Counted from the first letter of the stretch, positions 1 to 8,384 are shown. The stretch: 64,000 nucleotides of DNA from Rhizobium sp. ICMP 5592 (GCF_009498525.1 NZ_QSNT01000002.1:372001-436000); one strand, 5' to 3'. Notes: generated from the sequence alone by a model not told the origin. Numbers and translations: made by a program.

Positions 1-129
1 CCGGTGGTGTATCGCAACGGCCGTCGCGCCCTGTTGACCATGGAAAAAGGTCCGACCGGCACCGACGCCTTCAGCAAGGCGATTGCCGAATGGCAGGCGC
101 TCGGCGGCGTTGCTTCGAGCGGCCAGTAA
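1..129 (+). CDS. C-terminal fragment of an unidentified protein (5' end outside window)
   Basis: An open frame runs in from the left edge and stops with TAA at 127-129, giving the last 42 residues of a protein that ends in an alanine/serine/glycine-rich tail. I do not recognise a family from so short a piece. The codon pattern is like that of the neighbours and a bidirectional terminator follows directly, so it is probably a real gene end, convergent with rpoH. Confidence 0.55.
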   Translation, partial: PVVYRNGRRALLTMEKGPTGTDAFSKAIAEWQALGGVASSGQ

Positions 130-152
130 CCGGCTTCAAATATCTGGAATCG

Positions 153-182
153 AAAAAGGCGGGCTTTGCGGCCCGCCTTTTT
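153..182. terminator. Bidirectional rho-independent terminator between convergent genes
   Basis: A perfect 12-bp stem, AAAAAGGCGGGC paired with GCCCGCCTTTTT around a 6-base loop, has A-run and T-run flanks. It can therefore stop transcription from the upstream fragment (+) and from rpoH (-). Confidence 0.85.
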
Positions 183-220
183 GTTTGAAGCTTTGGGTAT
201 GGCGTTCGGAGCCTCGTTCG

Positions 221-1129
221 TTAAGCGGTGGCCTCGACAACGCGCAGCGCCTTGGCGCGTTCCAGCGCGTCCTTCTGGACGGCTTCTTGGACCTTTTCGA
301 AGGCACGGACCTCGATCTGGCGAACGCGTTCGCGGCTGATGTCGAACTCGGACGAGAGATCTTCCAGGGTGACCGGATCTTCCGAGAGGCGACGCGCCTC
401 GAAGATGCGGCGTTCGCGGTCGTTCAGGACGCTCATGGCGCGGGCCAGCATGCGGCGGCGCGTATCCAGTTCGTCCTGCTCGATCAGCACGGCTTCCTGG
501 CTGTCGTGATCGTCCACCAGCCAATCCTGCCACTGGCCAGACTCGCCTTCGGAAGCCTTGATCGGCGCATTCAGCGAAGCGTCGCCCGAGAGGCGGCGGT
601 TCATCGAAATGACCTCTTCCTCGGAAACCTTCAGCTTGGTGGCGATCTCGGAGACATGCTCAGGCTTCAGGTCACCTTCATCGATGGCCTGGATACGGCC
701 CTTCAGGCGGCGCAGGTTGAAGAACAGGCGCTTCTGGTTAGCCGTCGTGCCCATCTTCACCAGCGACCACGAGCGCAGGATATATTCCTGGATCGAGGCC
801 TTGATCCACCACATGGCATAGGTCGCCAGGCGGAAACCGCGTTCCGGGTCGAATTTCTTGACAGCCTGCATCAGGCCGACATTGCCTTCGGAAACGACTT
901 CGCCGATCGGCAGGCCGTAGCCGCGGTAGCCCATGGCAATCTTCGCCACGAGGCGTAGATGGCTGGTGACGAGCCTGTGCGCCGCCTCACGGTCAGCGTG
1001 TTCCGCGTAGCGCTTGGCGAGCATATACTCTTCCTGCGGCTCCAGCATCGGGAACTTGCGGATCTCGTCGAGATAACGGTTAAGGCCGGCTTCACCGGCG
1101 GCAATGGACGGCAAGGTATTACGGGCCAT
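221..1129 (-). CDS. rpoH: RNA polymerase sigma-32 factor RpoH
   Basis: A 302-residue heat-shock sigma factor that directs RNA polymerase to chaperone and protease promoters. The N-terminal half shows sigma region 2, including the conserved stretch ending in ATYAMWWIKA and then IQEYILRSW. The C-terminal part has region 4 with the helix-turn-helix FDISRERVRQIE. The usual RpoH box between regions 2 and 3 (QKRLFFNLRR) is present, which separates it from RpoD. I chose the ATG at 1127-1129 because GGAGGG sits just upstream; a longer in-frame start to 1228 would place this ribosome site inside the gene. It lies downstream of rluD but has its own promoter. Rhizobia often carry two rpoH copies, and I cannot tell which one this is. 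Confidence 0.97.
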   Translation of the reverse strand: MARNTLPSIAAGEAGLNRYLDEIRKFPMLEPQEEYMLAKRYAEHADREAAHRLVTSHLRLVAKIAMGYRGYGLPIGEVVSEGNVGLMQAVKKFDPERGFRLATYAMWWIKASIQEYILRSWSLVKMGTTANQKRLFFNLRRLKGRIQAIDEGDLKPEHVSEIATKLKVSEEEVISMNRRLSGDASLNAPIKASEGESGQWQDWLVDDHDSQEAVLIEQDELDTRRRMLARAMSVLNDRERRIFEARRLSEDPVTLEDLSSEFDISRERVRQIEVRAFEKVQEAVQKDALERAKALRVVEATA

Positions 1130-1241
1130 GAATGTGCACCCTCCTATTCGAGATTTGGTCCCTTCTGGGGGCGTGTTGCACGCTCTTTGCGAAGCTGACC
1201 AAGGCGTGCAGGTCTGAAGACCCCGCACTAAACCAATATGT

Positions 1242-1270
1242 AGATAAGTACGGCCAAACAGTGATTCAAG
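1242..1270 (-). promoter_or_regulatory. Candidate housekeeping-type promoter of rpoH
   Basis: On the minus strand CTTGAA is followed after exactly 17 bases by TTATCT. This is close to the rhizobial vegetative consensus CTTGAC-N17-CTATAT. It would give a leader of about 105 bases before the rpoH ATG. The rest of the rluD-rpoH gap (1130-1497) shows no gene. Confidence 0.5.
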
Positions 1271-1497
1271 AACATGGTCACGCAGCTGTTACCCGGCGTG
1301 AACGCTAACCACGCCGTGACATTCGCCCTTGTGACTATCCTCCCGAATCCTCCGGCCCTGGGGGATCCAACCACTTGAACAGCAAATGAATTCTGTTCCG
1401 GGCGGATGAGGGATGTGCCGGAAATCGGTTCCAGGACGCAATTATAGGCCCGCGGGAGGCAGGCGTCCAGCCGTGTGATTATAGGGGGCGCCGATCC

Positions 1498-2529
1498 TTA
1501 CCCGCGCAGTATGGCGGCCAGTTCTTCCATGTCATCCGGCAGGGGCGCTTCGAAATGCATGACTTCGCCTGTGCGCGGATGTTCGAATTGCAGCAGGTAG
1601 GCGTGGAGTGCCTGGCGCGGGAAGCGATTGACGGCCTCCCTTGCCGCATCCGGCAGGAGGTTGGCCTTGGTCTTGAAGCCGCCGCCATAGGCGGCGTCGC
1701 CAAGCAGCGGATGGCCGATATGGGCCATGTGGACGCGGATCTGGTGGGTGCGGCCGGTTTCGAGGTGGCAATCGATCAGCGAGGCGAGCGCGGTGGCATC
1801 TGGAGCCTCATGAAAGCGCTCTATCACTTCATAATGCGTGATGGCCTCGTCGGCGTCCGGGCTGCCGGGGCGCTTGACGGAACGTCGCGTCCGGTCGCCG
1901 GTGGCGCGACCGAGCGGCGCGTTGACGGTGCCGACGAGCTGGCGCGGACGGCCCCAGACGATCGCCTGATAGGCACGTTCCAGCGGCGTGGTGCGGCCAT
2001 GGTCGGCAAATTGCAGCGACAGGTGGCGGTGGGCGATATCGTTCTTGGCGACGACCATGACGCCGGTAGTGTCCTTGTCCAGCCGGTGGACGATGCCCGG
2101 CCGGCGCACGCCGCCGATGCCGGAGAGGCTGTCGCCGCAATGATGGATCAGCGCGTTGACCAGCGTGCCGGTCCAGTTGCCGGCGCCGGGGTGTACGACG
2201 AGGCCGGCGGGCTTGGAGATGACGATGACGTCTTCGTCCTCGAAGAGCACGTCGAGCGGGATGTCCTCGCCCAGCGGCGTCGGATCCTCCGGTTCGGGCA
2301 GGGTGATCTCATAGGTGTCGCCGGGGCGTACCTTGCGCTTGGCGTCGGTCACCGGGGTGCCGTTGAGCAGGACGGCATTGGCCTTGATCAGCGCCTGGAT
2401 GCGACTGCGGGAAAATTCCTCGTCCATTTGCGCTGTCAGCCATGCGTCGAGCCGCCCTTCGGCGGTTTCATCGGCAGTTAGGACTTTTCTATTGCCCGCG
2501 GCTTCTTTAAAGGGGTCGCTCAAACGCAT
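1498..2529 (-). CDS. rluD: 23S rRNA pseudouridine synthase, RluD/RluA family
   Basis: A 343-residue enzyme that isomerises specific uridines of large-subunit rRNA to pseudouridine. An S4 RNA-binding domain spans about residues 19-72 and the RluA catalytic domain follows. The signature HRLDKDTTG is at 148-156, with the catalytic aspartate at 151. Near the C-terminus the family motifs HQIRVHMAHIGHPLLGD and LHAYLLQF are intact. Length suits RluD rather than the shorter RluA/RluE. It is divergent from the small membrane protein gene at 2573. The exact uridine targets (1911/1915/1917 in E. coli RluD) are inferred from family only. Confidence 0.93.
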   Translation of the reverse strand: MRLSDPFKEAAGNRKVLTADETAEGRLDAWLTAQMDEEFSRSRIQALIKANAVLLNGTPVTDAKRKVRPGDTYEITLPEPEDPTPLGEDIPLDVLFEDEDVIVISKPAGLVVHPGAGNWTGTLVNALIHHCGDSLSGIGGVRRPGIVHRLDKDTTGVMVVAKNDIAHRHLSLQFADHGRTTPLERAYQAIVWGRPRQLVGTVNAPLGRATGDRTRRSVKRPGSPDADEAITHYEVIERFHEAPDATALASLIDCHLETGRTHQIRVHMAHIGHPLLGDAAYGGGFKTKANLLPDAAREAVNRFPRQALHAYLLQFEHPRTGEVMHFEAPLPDDMEELAAILRG

Positions 2530-2572
2530 TTCTCCGGCGCACAGGCGCTCTTCAGGAAATAAGGACGCATCG

Positions 2573-2950
2573 ATGACGAATCTCGAGCCAGACGATCAAG
2601 AGGAGAAGCCCCTCGATCCGGCCCTGGAAAGTGTCCGACGCAAGATGGTCCGCCTGCAGATCGTCTCGGCGGCCGTCATGGTGGTGAGCCTTATGGCCGT
2701 GTTCGGCGCCGTTGTCTACAAGACGATGCGCGCTCCGGCAAAGCCGGCGGGCTCCGCTGCCTCGAATATTCCCTCGGATGCGCCGGTCTCCGTGATGGCC
2801 GCGTTGCCGCAGGGCTTCACCGTCCAGTCGACGGCGCTTTCGGGCAATCAGGTGCTGTTCTACGGCACGCTTGCCAGCGGCCAGCGTCAGGCCGTCGTCT
2901 TCGATTACGGCATCGGCCGCATCGTCGCGACGATAGCACTTCCCAACTGA
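2573..2950 (+). CDS. Small single-pass membrane protein of unknown function
   Basis: A 125-residue protein with a charged, acidic N-terminal cytoplasmic segment of about 30 residues, one hydrophobic helix at roughly 32-52, and a C-terminal part of about 70 residues with beta-strand-like alternation that is probably periplasmic. AAGGA lies upstream of the ATG at 2573. The frame stays open further upstream to 2315, but that part overlaps rluD on the other strand and reads like a shadow. It is tightly linked to the RNA methyltransferase that follows (start 5 bases after its stop), suggesting co-transcription. I recognise it only as a rhizobial conserved protein without known role. Confidence 0.75.
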   Translation: MTNLEPDDQEEKPLDPALESVRRKMVRLQIVSAAVMVVSLMAVFGAVVYKTMRAPAKPAGSAASNIPSDAPVSVMAALPQGFTVQSTALSGNQVLFYGTLASGQRQAVVFDYGIGRIVATIALPN

Positions 2951-2954
2951 CGGC

Positions 2955-3791
2955 GTGGCGATGGTGGGCGACCGGCTGATCGAGATCACGCATCCCGACG
3001 ACCCGCGCATCGCCGAATTCCGCGATATCCGCGAGCGTGACCTGACCGGTCGCGAGAGCCGCTTTATCGCCGAGGGTACGGTGGTGCTGCGGCTTCTGGC
3101 CGGGGCGCATGCTGCGGGCGGAGATTTCGTTGCCGAGAAAGTGCTGTTGCTGCGCAACCGCGCCGCCGGCCTGGAGGAGATCATCGCGGCCTTTCCGCCC
3201 GACGTGCCGATCTATGTCGCGGAAGGTTCGGTGCTGGACGGCATTGTCGGCTTCCATTTGCATCGGGGTGTCCTGGCGCTCGGACGGCGGACGGCGAAAG
3301 TGGATATGGACGCCTTTCTCGAAAGGCTGCCGGAACGCTCGCTCGTTCTCGTGGGCTGCGGCATTTCCAACCATGACAATGTCGGCTCGATGTTTCGCAA
3401 TGCCGCGGCCTTCGGCGCCGATGCCGTGCTGCTGGACGCGACCTGCTGCGATCCGCTCTATCGCAAGGCGTTGCGCGTCTCGGTCGGCTCGGTGCTGACC
3501 ATGCCCTATCGCCGTCAACTGAGCGATGTCGACCTGCTTGCGGCGCTTACGGAGCGCGGCTTTGCCATCTGGAGCCTTTCGCCGCGCGGAAAGACCGATA
3601 TCCGTGCCGTTCCTCCAATGGATCGCATGGCACTGGTGGTCGGCACCGAGGGAGAAGGGCTGCCGCAAGAGATACTGTCCATCTTTGGTAGCGTGCGGAT
3701 ACCGCAGGCGCCGGGCCTGGACAGCCTGAATGTGGCGACGGCAAGCGGCATCGCGCTTTTTGAGATGGCATCGTTGCTGAAGCGGGTCTGA
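2955..3791 (+). CDS. TrmH/SpoU-family RNA 2'-O-methyltransferase
   Basis: A 278-residue SPOUT-class enzyme expected to transfer a methyl group from SAM to a ribose 2'-OH of tRNA or rRNA. The three SpoU motifs are visible: motif 1 SNHDNVGSMFRNA at about 138-150, motif 2 LVVGTEGEGL at 227-236, and motif 3 with SLNVATASGIALFE at about 257-270 forming the SAM-binding knot. The N-terminal 110 residues look like the substrate-recognition part of the RlmB/TsnR group. The reading begins with GTG at 2955; an ATG two codons later (2961) is equally possible. The RNA substrate cannot be told from sequence. Confidence 0.9.
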   Translation: MAMVGDRLIEITHPDDPRIAEFRDIRERDLTGRESRFIAEGTVVLRLLAGAHAAGGDFVAEKVLLLRNRAAGLEEIIAAFPPDVPIYVAEGSVLDGIVGFHLHRGVLALGRRTAKVDMDAFLERLPERSLVLVGCGISNHDNVGSMFRNAAAFGADAVLLDATCCDPLYRKALRVSVGSVLTMPYRRQLSDVDLLAALTERGFAIWSLSPRGKTDIRAVPPMDRMALVVGTEGEGLPQEILSIFGSVRIPQAPGLDSLNVATASGIALFEMASLLKRV

Positions 3792-3818
3792 AGTTTCGCC
3801 TTTGCCGAGCCCTTGCTG

Positions 3819-4985
3819 CTATTTCCGCAGGAGGGCGGCGGCGCGATGGGCGAGGCTAAGGCGCGTGACCTGTTCGTCGGGGTTCGTTTCCTTCGGCAGG
3901 AGATCGAAGATCGGCGACTGGTCGCCTTCCCGGCGGGCGGTCAGGGCCACCATGTTGGCGGCGATAACGGCGATTTCCTCACGCATGGCCTGGTCATGTG
4001 CCGGCGAGCGCGATTTGGAGAGGCGGTCCGAAAGGGCCGCGGCGCGATTGCGCACCTCTTCCGTCATATGGGCGATATCGTCTTCCAAGCTGCGCTCCGG
4101 TTTCGATGCGTTGGCGTCATTGTCGGCGGTCGCCGTGATTGCCGGTTCGGCCATCGGCTTGGCGCCATTGGCCCGCTTGGCGGACGAGGCAAGATTGGCG
4201 GCGCGGGGCGCCCGAGCGGTCGGACGCGTCCCGCCGTTGGCGGCTTCCAGCTTTTGCTTCAGGCTCGCTATCGAGGTTTCCTTGTCGGCGTTTCCGGCAA
4301 TCTCCCGGTTCAGCCGCTCGTCGAGCCGCCGGGCCTTGTCGCTTTCCTGGCCCAGCAGCAATTCGGCATCCCTGGCGCGCTGACTTGCCTGGTTGAGGTC
4401 TTGGCGAAGCGTGTCACGCTCGTCCCGCAAGGTGTTGATGCGAAGCTTCAAACTTTCGACTTCGGTTTCCCGCGCCGCAAGATCGATCTTCAGATTATCC
4501 GCGTCGGCGGCCATCTTGGTCATCCGTTTGCGCAGGCTGTCGATATCGGCATCCTTCTCGGCACTTGCCTGCTCGGCCGCATGTACGCCGGATTTGAGTT
4601 CGCTGATATCGCTTTCTTCACGGCGCAGGCGCGAGCGCAGCTCGCCGGCCTCGGTTTCCAGATCGTCGATACGGGTCTGCAACTCGCTGCTTTCGGCAGC
4701 AAAGCGGCTGGCTTCCTGGAGAAGCTTGCCGTTGTGTATCTGTAATGCGACGCCCTTGTCCCGCTCCTGGGTCAGCAGCTGTTCCGTCTTGGCGTTCTCG
4801 GCGGCGAAGAGGGCGCGTGCCATGTCCTTTTGCGCCCGCACTTCCTGCGGACTCAGCGGCATCGTGGCCTTCAGCCGCTTTTCCGTGAACCAGACAATGC
4901 GGCGGTGGATCGCGGGCGCAATCAGGAAAGCCAGAAAGGCGGCGGTTAGAAAGCCCAATCCGAACAACAGAGCAAATTCAATCAC
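3819..4985 (-). CDS. Membrane-anchored coiled-coil protein of unknown function
   Basis: A 388-residue protein. Residues about 3-28 form a hydrophobic anchor. They are followed by a basic segment and a long region rich in E, K, Q, R and A with heptad periodicity (about 50-270), which should form an extended coiled coil. A linker rich in alanine, proline and threonine and a helical C-terminal domain complete it. Such layouts occur in cell-envelope or division-scaffold proteins. I do not recognise a named family. It converges on the methyltransferase gene and is transcribed towards it, with only 27 bases between stops. Confidence 0.75.
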   Translation of the reverse strand: MIEFALLFGLGFLTAAFLAFLIAPAIHRRIVWFTEKRLKATMPLSPQEVRAQKDMARALFAAENAKTEQLLTQERDKGVALQIHNGKLLQEASRFAAESSELQTRIDDLETEAGELRSRLRREESDISELKSGVHAAEQASAEKDADIDSLRKRMTKMAADADNLKIDLAARETEVESLKLRINTLRDERDTLRQDLNQASQRARDAELLLGQESDKARRLDERLNREIAGNADKETSIASLKQKLEAANGGTRPTARAPRAANLASSAKRANGAKPMAEPAITATADNDANASKPERSLEDDIAHMTEEVRNRAAALSDRLSKSRSPAHDQAMREEIAVIAANMVALTARREGDQSPIFDLLPKETNPDEQVTRLSLAHRAAALLRK

Positions 4986-5172
4986 GGCACTGCCTGCATC
5001 TGGGAGTTGTTTGCGATATCGATGAATTGATTAAGCATGGGGGCAGGCCGACGGGCAAGGGTTTAAATCGGATATGGTTTACCGGCGTGCCGATGTTGTC
5101 CGGACAAGAAAAGGCCCGCGATCGGCGCGGGCCAGGAGATCGAATGCATGGGAGACGATATTGCTCGAAGCC

Positions 5173-5787
5173 TCAGAAAGGATTCCATGTCGCGCTCGGC
5201 GTGACCTTGAGATAGCCGAGATTGACGCCGAGGCGGGCGCCGAGGCCGGTGCGGATCGGCACCAGCACGATGTTGTTGTTCTTCAGCACCGTCATGCCGA
5301 AGCCGGCGACGACGAAGGCCTGGCCGCTGACGCCGCCGAAACGGGTATAGACGCTGTCGATGCTCGGCAGGTCGTAGACCAGCATCATCACGCGAGCGCC
5401 CTGGCCGCCATAATCGAGACCGAGGGACGGTCCCTGCCAATAGAGCGGGTGCTCGCCGGCATTCTTGGTGTTGAGCTGGCCTTCGCCATAGGTCAGACCG
5501 GCGATGAAGGCGCCGGAGCCTTCCTGACCGAGGATGTAGCCGTTCGGAAGGCCATATTGTTGAAAGGCCCGCTCGACCACCTTGGCAAGACCGCCGCTGG
5601 TGGAGCCGAAGAAGGAATGCCCGGCATCGACGATTTCCTGCATCGAATAATGTTGGTTGGTCGGCGCTGCCGCCGCCTGACGAACCGGCAATACAAAGCT
5701 CACGAACGCAACGATGGCCAAGATCAAGCCGAGGCCTACCGTTCTTGAGCCGGGGCTGGGCATTCTCTTCAGGAGTTGATAGCGCAT
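5173..5787 (-). CDS. eipA: DUF1134 envelope integrity protein, EipA-type
   Basis: A 204-residue secreted protein. An N-terminal hydrophobic segment (about 17-37) ending in an alanine-rich cleavage site (around 38-41) predicts export. The mature domain carries DUF1134 hallmarks: a glycine-rich stretch around GPSLGLDYGGQGARVMMLVYDL and a downstream FGGVSGQAFVVAGFG. In Brucella the family member EipA is a periplasmic protein needed for envelope integrity and is controlled by CtrA (established knowledge). Here ctrA is less than 3 kb away. A second ATG eight codons in (MPSPGS) is an alternative start. The symbol is by homology to the DUF1134 family and needs an orthology check. Confidence 0.82.
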   Translation of the reverse strand: MRYQLLKRMPSPGSRTVGLGLILAIVAFVSFVLPVRQAAAAPTNQHYSMQEIVDAGHSFFGSTSGGLAKVVERAFQQYGLPNGYILGQEGSGAFIAGLTYGEGQLNTKNAGEHPLYWQGPSLGLDYGGQGARVMMLVYDLPSIDSVYTRFGGVSGQAFVVAGFGMTVLKNNNIVLVPIRTGLGARLGVNLGYLKVTPSATWNPF

Positions 5788-5962
5788 GTCAAGTCATCCG
5801 TTCATCATGGTCGGTGCGATTGAGAGCGAGCTCGTGGCGCAATTCGCATGAACGCACCCAATATGCCTCGCTCCCCGTTCCAGACTGTTCCGCCCGATTT
5901 CCGCAGGGCGATTCGCGCGCGAAAAAGTCTGGTGGTGATGAATGCATTTTGCGTCGATCATC

Positions 5963-5979
5963 TTAACAATCGGTTTACC
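5963..5979 (+). promoter_or_regulatory. CtrA-like box upstream of chpT
   Basis: TTAA, seven bases, then TTTACC matches the CtrA recognition pattern TTAA-N7-TTAAC with one mismatch. It lies 117 bases before the chpT start, within the 308-base eipA-chpT gap (5788-6095), which otherwise shows no gene. This is a match by eye only; binding is inferred. Confidence 0.4.
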
Positions 5980-6095
5980 AAATATGGTGTCTTTATGGCG
6001 AGTGGTACGCCGCCTGCGGCAATCCTCGAGCAATCTTGCCGTGGCAACGTGAAATCATACGGCGTTCCGCCTTGTCAGCATTCAGGAGACAATGA

Positions 6096-6743
6096 ATGTC
6101 GAAGAATCCGAACCTCACCTTGACCGGACCGGATCTGGCCGCGCTGCTGTGCAGCCGCGTCTGCCATGATGTGATCTCGCCGGTCGGTGCGATCAATAAC
6201 GGCCTGGAGCTGCTCGACGAGGGCGGTGCCGATGCTGATGCCATGGACCTGATCCGCACGAGCGCGCTCAATGCTTCGGTCCGACTCAAGTTTGCGCGCC
6301 TTGCCTTCGGCGCCTCCGGCTCGGTCGGTGCCTCGATCGATACGGGCGAGGCTGAACGCGCGGCCAAGGATTTCGCCGCCGCCGAGAAGAAGGCCGAGGT
6401 GAGCTGGACCGGCCCGCGCGCCATCATCCCCAAGAATCGGGTCAAGCTGCTGCTCAATCTTTTCCTCGTCGCCTATGGCTCGATCCCGCGCGGCGGCAAT
6501 ATCGACGTGACGCTGGAAAATCCCGATCTTGACGCGAAGTTCACGATCACCACCAAGGGCCGGCTGATGCGCGTGCCGCCGAAATTCGCCGAAATCTGCT
6601 CCGGTACGCTGGAAGAGGCGGTCGATGCCCATTCGATCCAGCCCTATTACACCGTGCTTCTGGCTGATGAGAGCGGCATGGAACTTTCCTACAAGGCCAC
6701 GCCGGAAGAACTGACCTTCATCGCCGCCATGCGCGGCGAATAG
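6096..6743 (+). CDS. chpT: Histidine phosphotransferase ChpT
   Basis: A 215-residue phosphotransferase that relays phosphate from the CckA hybrid kinase to CtrA (and CpdR) in the alphaproteobacterial cell-cycle circuit. The N-terminal helix contains the phosphorylated histidine in RVCHDVISPVGAINNG (His24), and the C-terminal part is the degenerate HATPase-like fold of the family. The start is preceded by AGGAG (GGAGAC region at about 6084). It is divergent from eipA and followed by a strong terminator. Physical proximity to ctrA and sciP supports the assignment. Confidence 0.93.
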   Translation: MSKNPNLTLTGPDLAALLCSRVCHDVISPVGAINNGLELLDEGGADADAMDLIRTSALNASVRLKFARLAFGASGSVGASIDTGEAERAAKDFAAAEKKAEVSWTGPRAIIPKNRVKLLLNLFLVAYGSIPRGGNIDVTLENPDLDAKFTITTKGRLMRVPPKFAEICSGTLEEAVDAHSIQPYYTVLLADESGMELSYKATPEELTFIAAMRGE

Positions 6744-6765
6744 CCGGCTTTCGCAGGCTGCATTT

Positions 6766-6803
6766 TTATACCCCATGGCCGGAGGCGGCTATGGGGTATT
6801 TTT
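6766..6803 (+). terminator. Rho-independent terminator after chpT
   Basis: ATACCCCATGGCC and GGCTATGGGGTAT form a 13-bp stem with a single mismatch, followed by a run of five T. Confidence 0.85.
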
Positions 6804-6948
6804 ACGTGCATCATTATGTTTCTGCACAATCTTTCGGTTGGCCGTACAATTGAAATATAACGGTAACGAATCCTTAGCCTCGCGCGCCTATCGTTCCAAT
6901 TTGAGGTTGGTGCCCGACCGATGGCGACCGGGCGCGAAGGAGCGGATA

Positions 6949-7311
6949 ATGCAGCGGTTCATGATTACGGATACGTCGGATGTCGTACGCAAGGTCGGCA
7001 AGCGCATTCTGTCCGAGCTGGATTTTCTCGTGAGCGAGGCCGGCGATGCCCGCGAGGCGTTGGCGCGCTGCCAGGCTGAAATTCCCGATTATCTGATCGT
7101 CGATGCCGGTATGGAAGGCGCGCTGGAGCTGATCGCCAGCATCCGGGCCATGCCGAACGGCAAGGAGGTGAAGATTTACTACTGCGTCATCGAGGCGGAT
7201 CTGCGCAAGCTGATGGCCGGAAAGCGGGCCGGCGCCACCGATTTCCTGCTGAAGCCCTTCGACCGCAAGATCCTGACCGCCGTTTTCGGCAATCGCGCCA
7301 TCGCGGCCTGA
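6949..7311 (+). CDS. Atypical single-domain response regulator
   Basis: A 120-residue stand-alone receiver domain with no output domain. The phosphoacceptor is Asp52 (LIVDAGMEG) and the conserved lysine is Lys102 (LLKPF). Two features depart from the usual receiver. Only one acidic residue (Asp8, in ITDTSD) represents the N-terminal acidic pair, and the Thr/Ser switch position near residue 80 is occupied by CVIEAD. I chose the ATG at 6949 because AAGGAG lies nine bases upstream; the frame remains open to 6775 through the chpT terminator. It sits between chpT and ctrA, so a role in the same phosphorelay (as a DivK- or CpdR-like element) is likely but unproven. Confidence 0.82.
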   Translation: MQRFMITDTSDVVRKVGKRILSELDFLVSEAGDAREALARCQAEIPDYLIVDAGMEGALELIASIRAMPNGKEVKIYYCVIEADLRKLMAGKRAGATDFLLKPFDRKILTAVFGNRAIAA

Positions 7312-7344
7312 TCTTAGCCGAGCCATTCCAGTTCATGAATGACG

Positions 7345-7367
7345 GCCGCCTCTCCGGGCGGCTTTTT
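7345..7367 (+). terminator. Terminator after the receiver gene
   Basis: GCCGCC and GGCGGC form a 6-bp GC stem with a 6-base loop, followed by TTTTT. Confidence 0.75.
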
Positions 7368-7387
7368 AGTGGCCGATGACATCGACA

Positions 7388-7418
7388 ACAAAAAATCCCG
7401 CCTGATAGGGCGGGATTT
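7388..7418 (-). terminator. Rho-independent terminator of ctrA
   Basis: A perfect 10-bp stem, AAATCCCGCC with GGCGGGATTT, is followed on the minus strand by a run of T. It directly follows the end of ctrA. Confidence 0.85.
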
Positions 7419-7449
7419 CGATTGGTGTGGCGGTTGTGGGGCAGGCGGC

Positions 7450-8151
7450 TCAGGCGCTTTCGGCTAGCTCGTTACTGTCGGGCTCGCGCAGCACATAGCC
7501 GCGGCCCCAGACCGTTTCGATGTAGTTGGCGCCGCCGGCAGCATTTGCGAGCTTCTTGCGCAGCTTGCAGATGAAGACGTCGATGATCTTCAGTTCCGGC
7601 TCGTCCATGCCGCCATAAAGGTGGTTCAGGAACATTTCCTTGGTGAGCGTGGTGCCCTTGCGGAGCGAAAGCAGCTCCAGCATCTGGTATTCCTTGCCCG
7701 TCAGATGCACACGCTGGCCGCCGACTTCGACGGTCTTGGCATCGAGATTGACGATCAGTTCGCCGGTCATGATCACCGACTGGGCATGGCCCTTGGAACG
7801 GCGAACGATGGCGTGAATTCGTGCGACCAATTCATCCTTATGAAAGGGTTTGGTCATATAGTCGTCTGCACCGAAGCCGAGACCGCGAACCTTGTCTTCA
7901 ATACCGGCCATGCCGGAGAGGATGAGGATCGGTGTCTTGACCTTCGACAGGCGCAGCGTGCGAAGCACTTCGTAGCCGGACATGTCGGGTAGGTTGAGAT
8001 CGAGCAGAATGATGTCGTAGTCGTAGAGCTTTCCAAGATCCACGCCTTCTTCACCGAGATCGGTGGTGTAGACGTTGAAACTCTCGGATTTGAGCATCAG
8101 CTCGATGCTCTGCGCTGTCGCGCTATCGTCTTCAATTAGTAGAACCCGCAT
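7450..8151 (-). CDS. ctrA: Cell-cycle master regulator CtrA
   Basis: A 233-residue OmpR-type response regulator. The receiver domain (1-120) has acidic residues EDD at 7-9, phosphoacceptor Asp51 (ILLDLNLPD) and Lys104 region TKPFHKDEL. The C-terminal winged helix (about 128-226) has the family's [14 protein letters not shown] recognition helix and WGRGYVL. When phosphorylated through CckA-ChpT, CtrA activates flagellar, division and envelope genes and in Caulobacter blocks replication initiation. The C-terminus ends ELAESA; Caulobacter CtrA ends in two alanines recognised by ClpXP, so turnover signals may differ. It is divergent from fliJ and has CtrA-type and GANTC sites in its upstream region. 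Confidence 0.98.
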   Translation of the reverse strand: MRVLLIEDDSATAQSIELMLKSESFNVYTTDLGEEGVDLGKLYDYDIILLDLNLPDMSGYEVLRTLRLSKVKTPILILSGMAGIEDKVRGLGFGADDYMTKPFHKDELVARIHAIVRRSKGHAQSVIMTGELIVNLDAKTVEVGGQRVHLTGKEYQMLELLSLRKGTTLTKEMFLNHLYGGMDEPELKIIDVFICKLRKKLANAAGGANYIETVWGRGYVLREPDSNELAESA

Positions 8152-8238
8152 AATTATCCCCTTTACCGCCGCCGAAAGGTCGTCAGCCCCCTACGCGATA
8201 CCGAACAAATCACTGCCTGATTTGGAAGCTGCCATGGA

Positions 8239-8246
8239 ATGGTTAA
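8239..8246 (-). promoter_or_regulatory. CtrA half-site TTAACCAT upstream of ctrA
   Basis: On the minus strand TTAACCAT, an exact copy of the short CtrA-binding motif known from Caulobacter, lies 88 bases upstream of the ctrA start. It suggests autoregulation. Confidence 0.5.
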
Positions 8247-8254
8247 CAAATTCT

Positions 8255-8384
8255 GATTCACTCTGGCAAGTCGTATCGAATTTATTAAATAATTTTTCCA
8301 TTGCACTGTTTTCCAAAGAGAATCGGCAAATATCAATCCTAAAGTGTTGCATTAAGAAGACACGCCAAGTGATTCATTCGACTC
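8255..8384. promoter_or_regulatory. Cluster of four GANTC (CcrM) methylation sites upstream of ctrA
   Basis: GATTC at 8255-8259, GAATC at 8320-8324, GATTC at 8371-8375 and GACTC at 8380-8384 fall within 130 bases. GANTC is expected about once per 256 bases by chance. CcrM methylation of such sites times ctrA transcription in Caulobacter and GANTC sites matter in other Rhizobiales. The 434-base ctrA-fliJ gap (8152-8585) is AT-rich and shows no gene. Confidence 0.5.
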
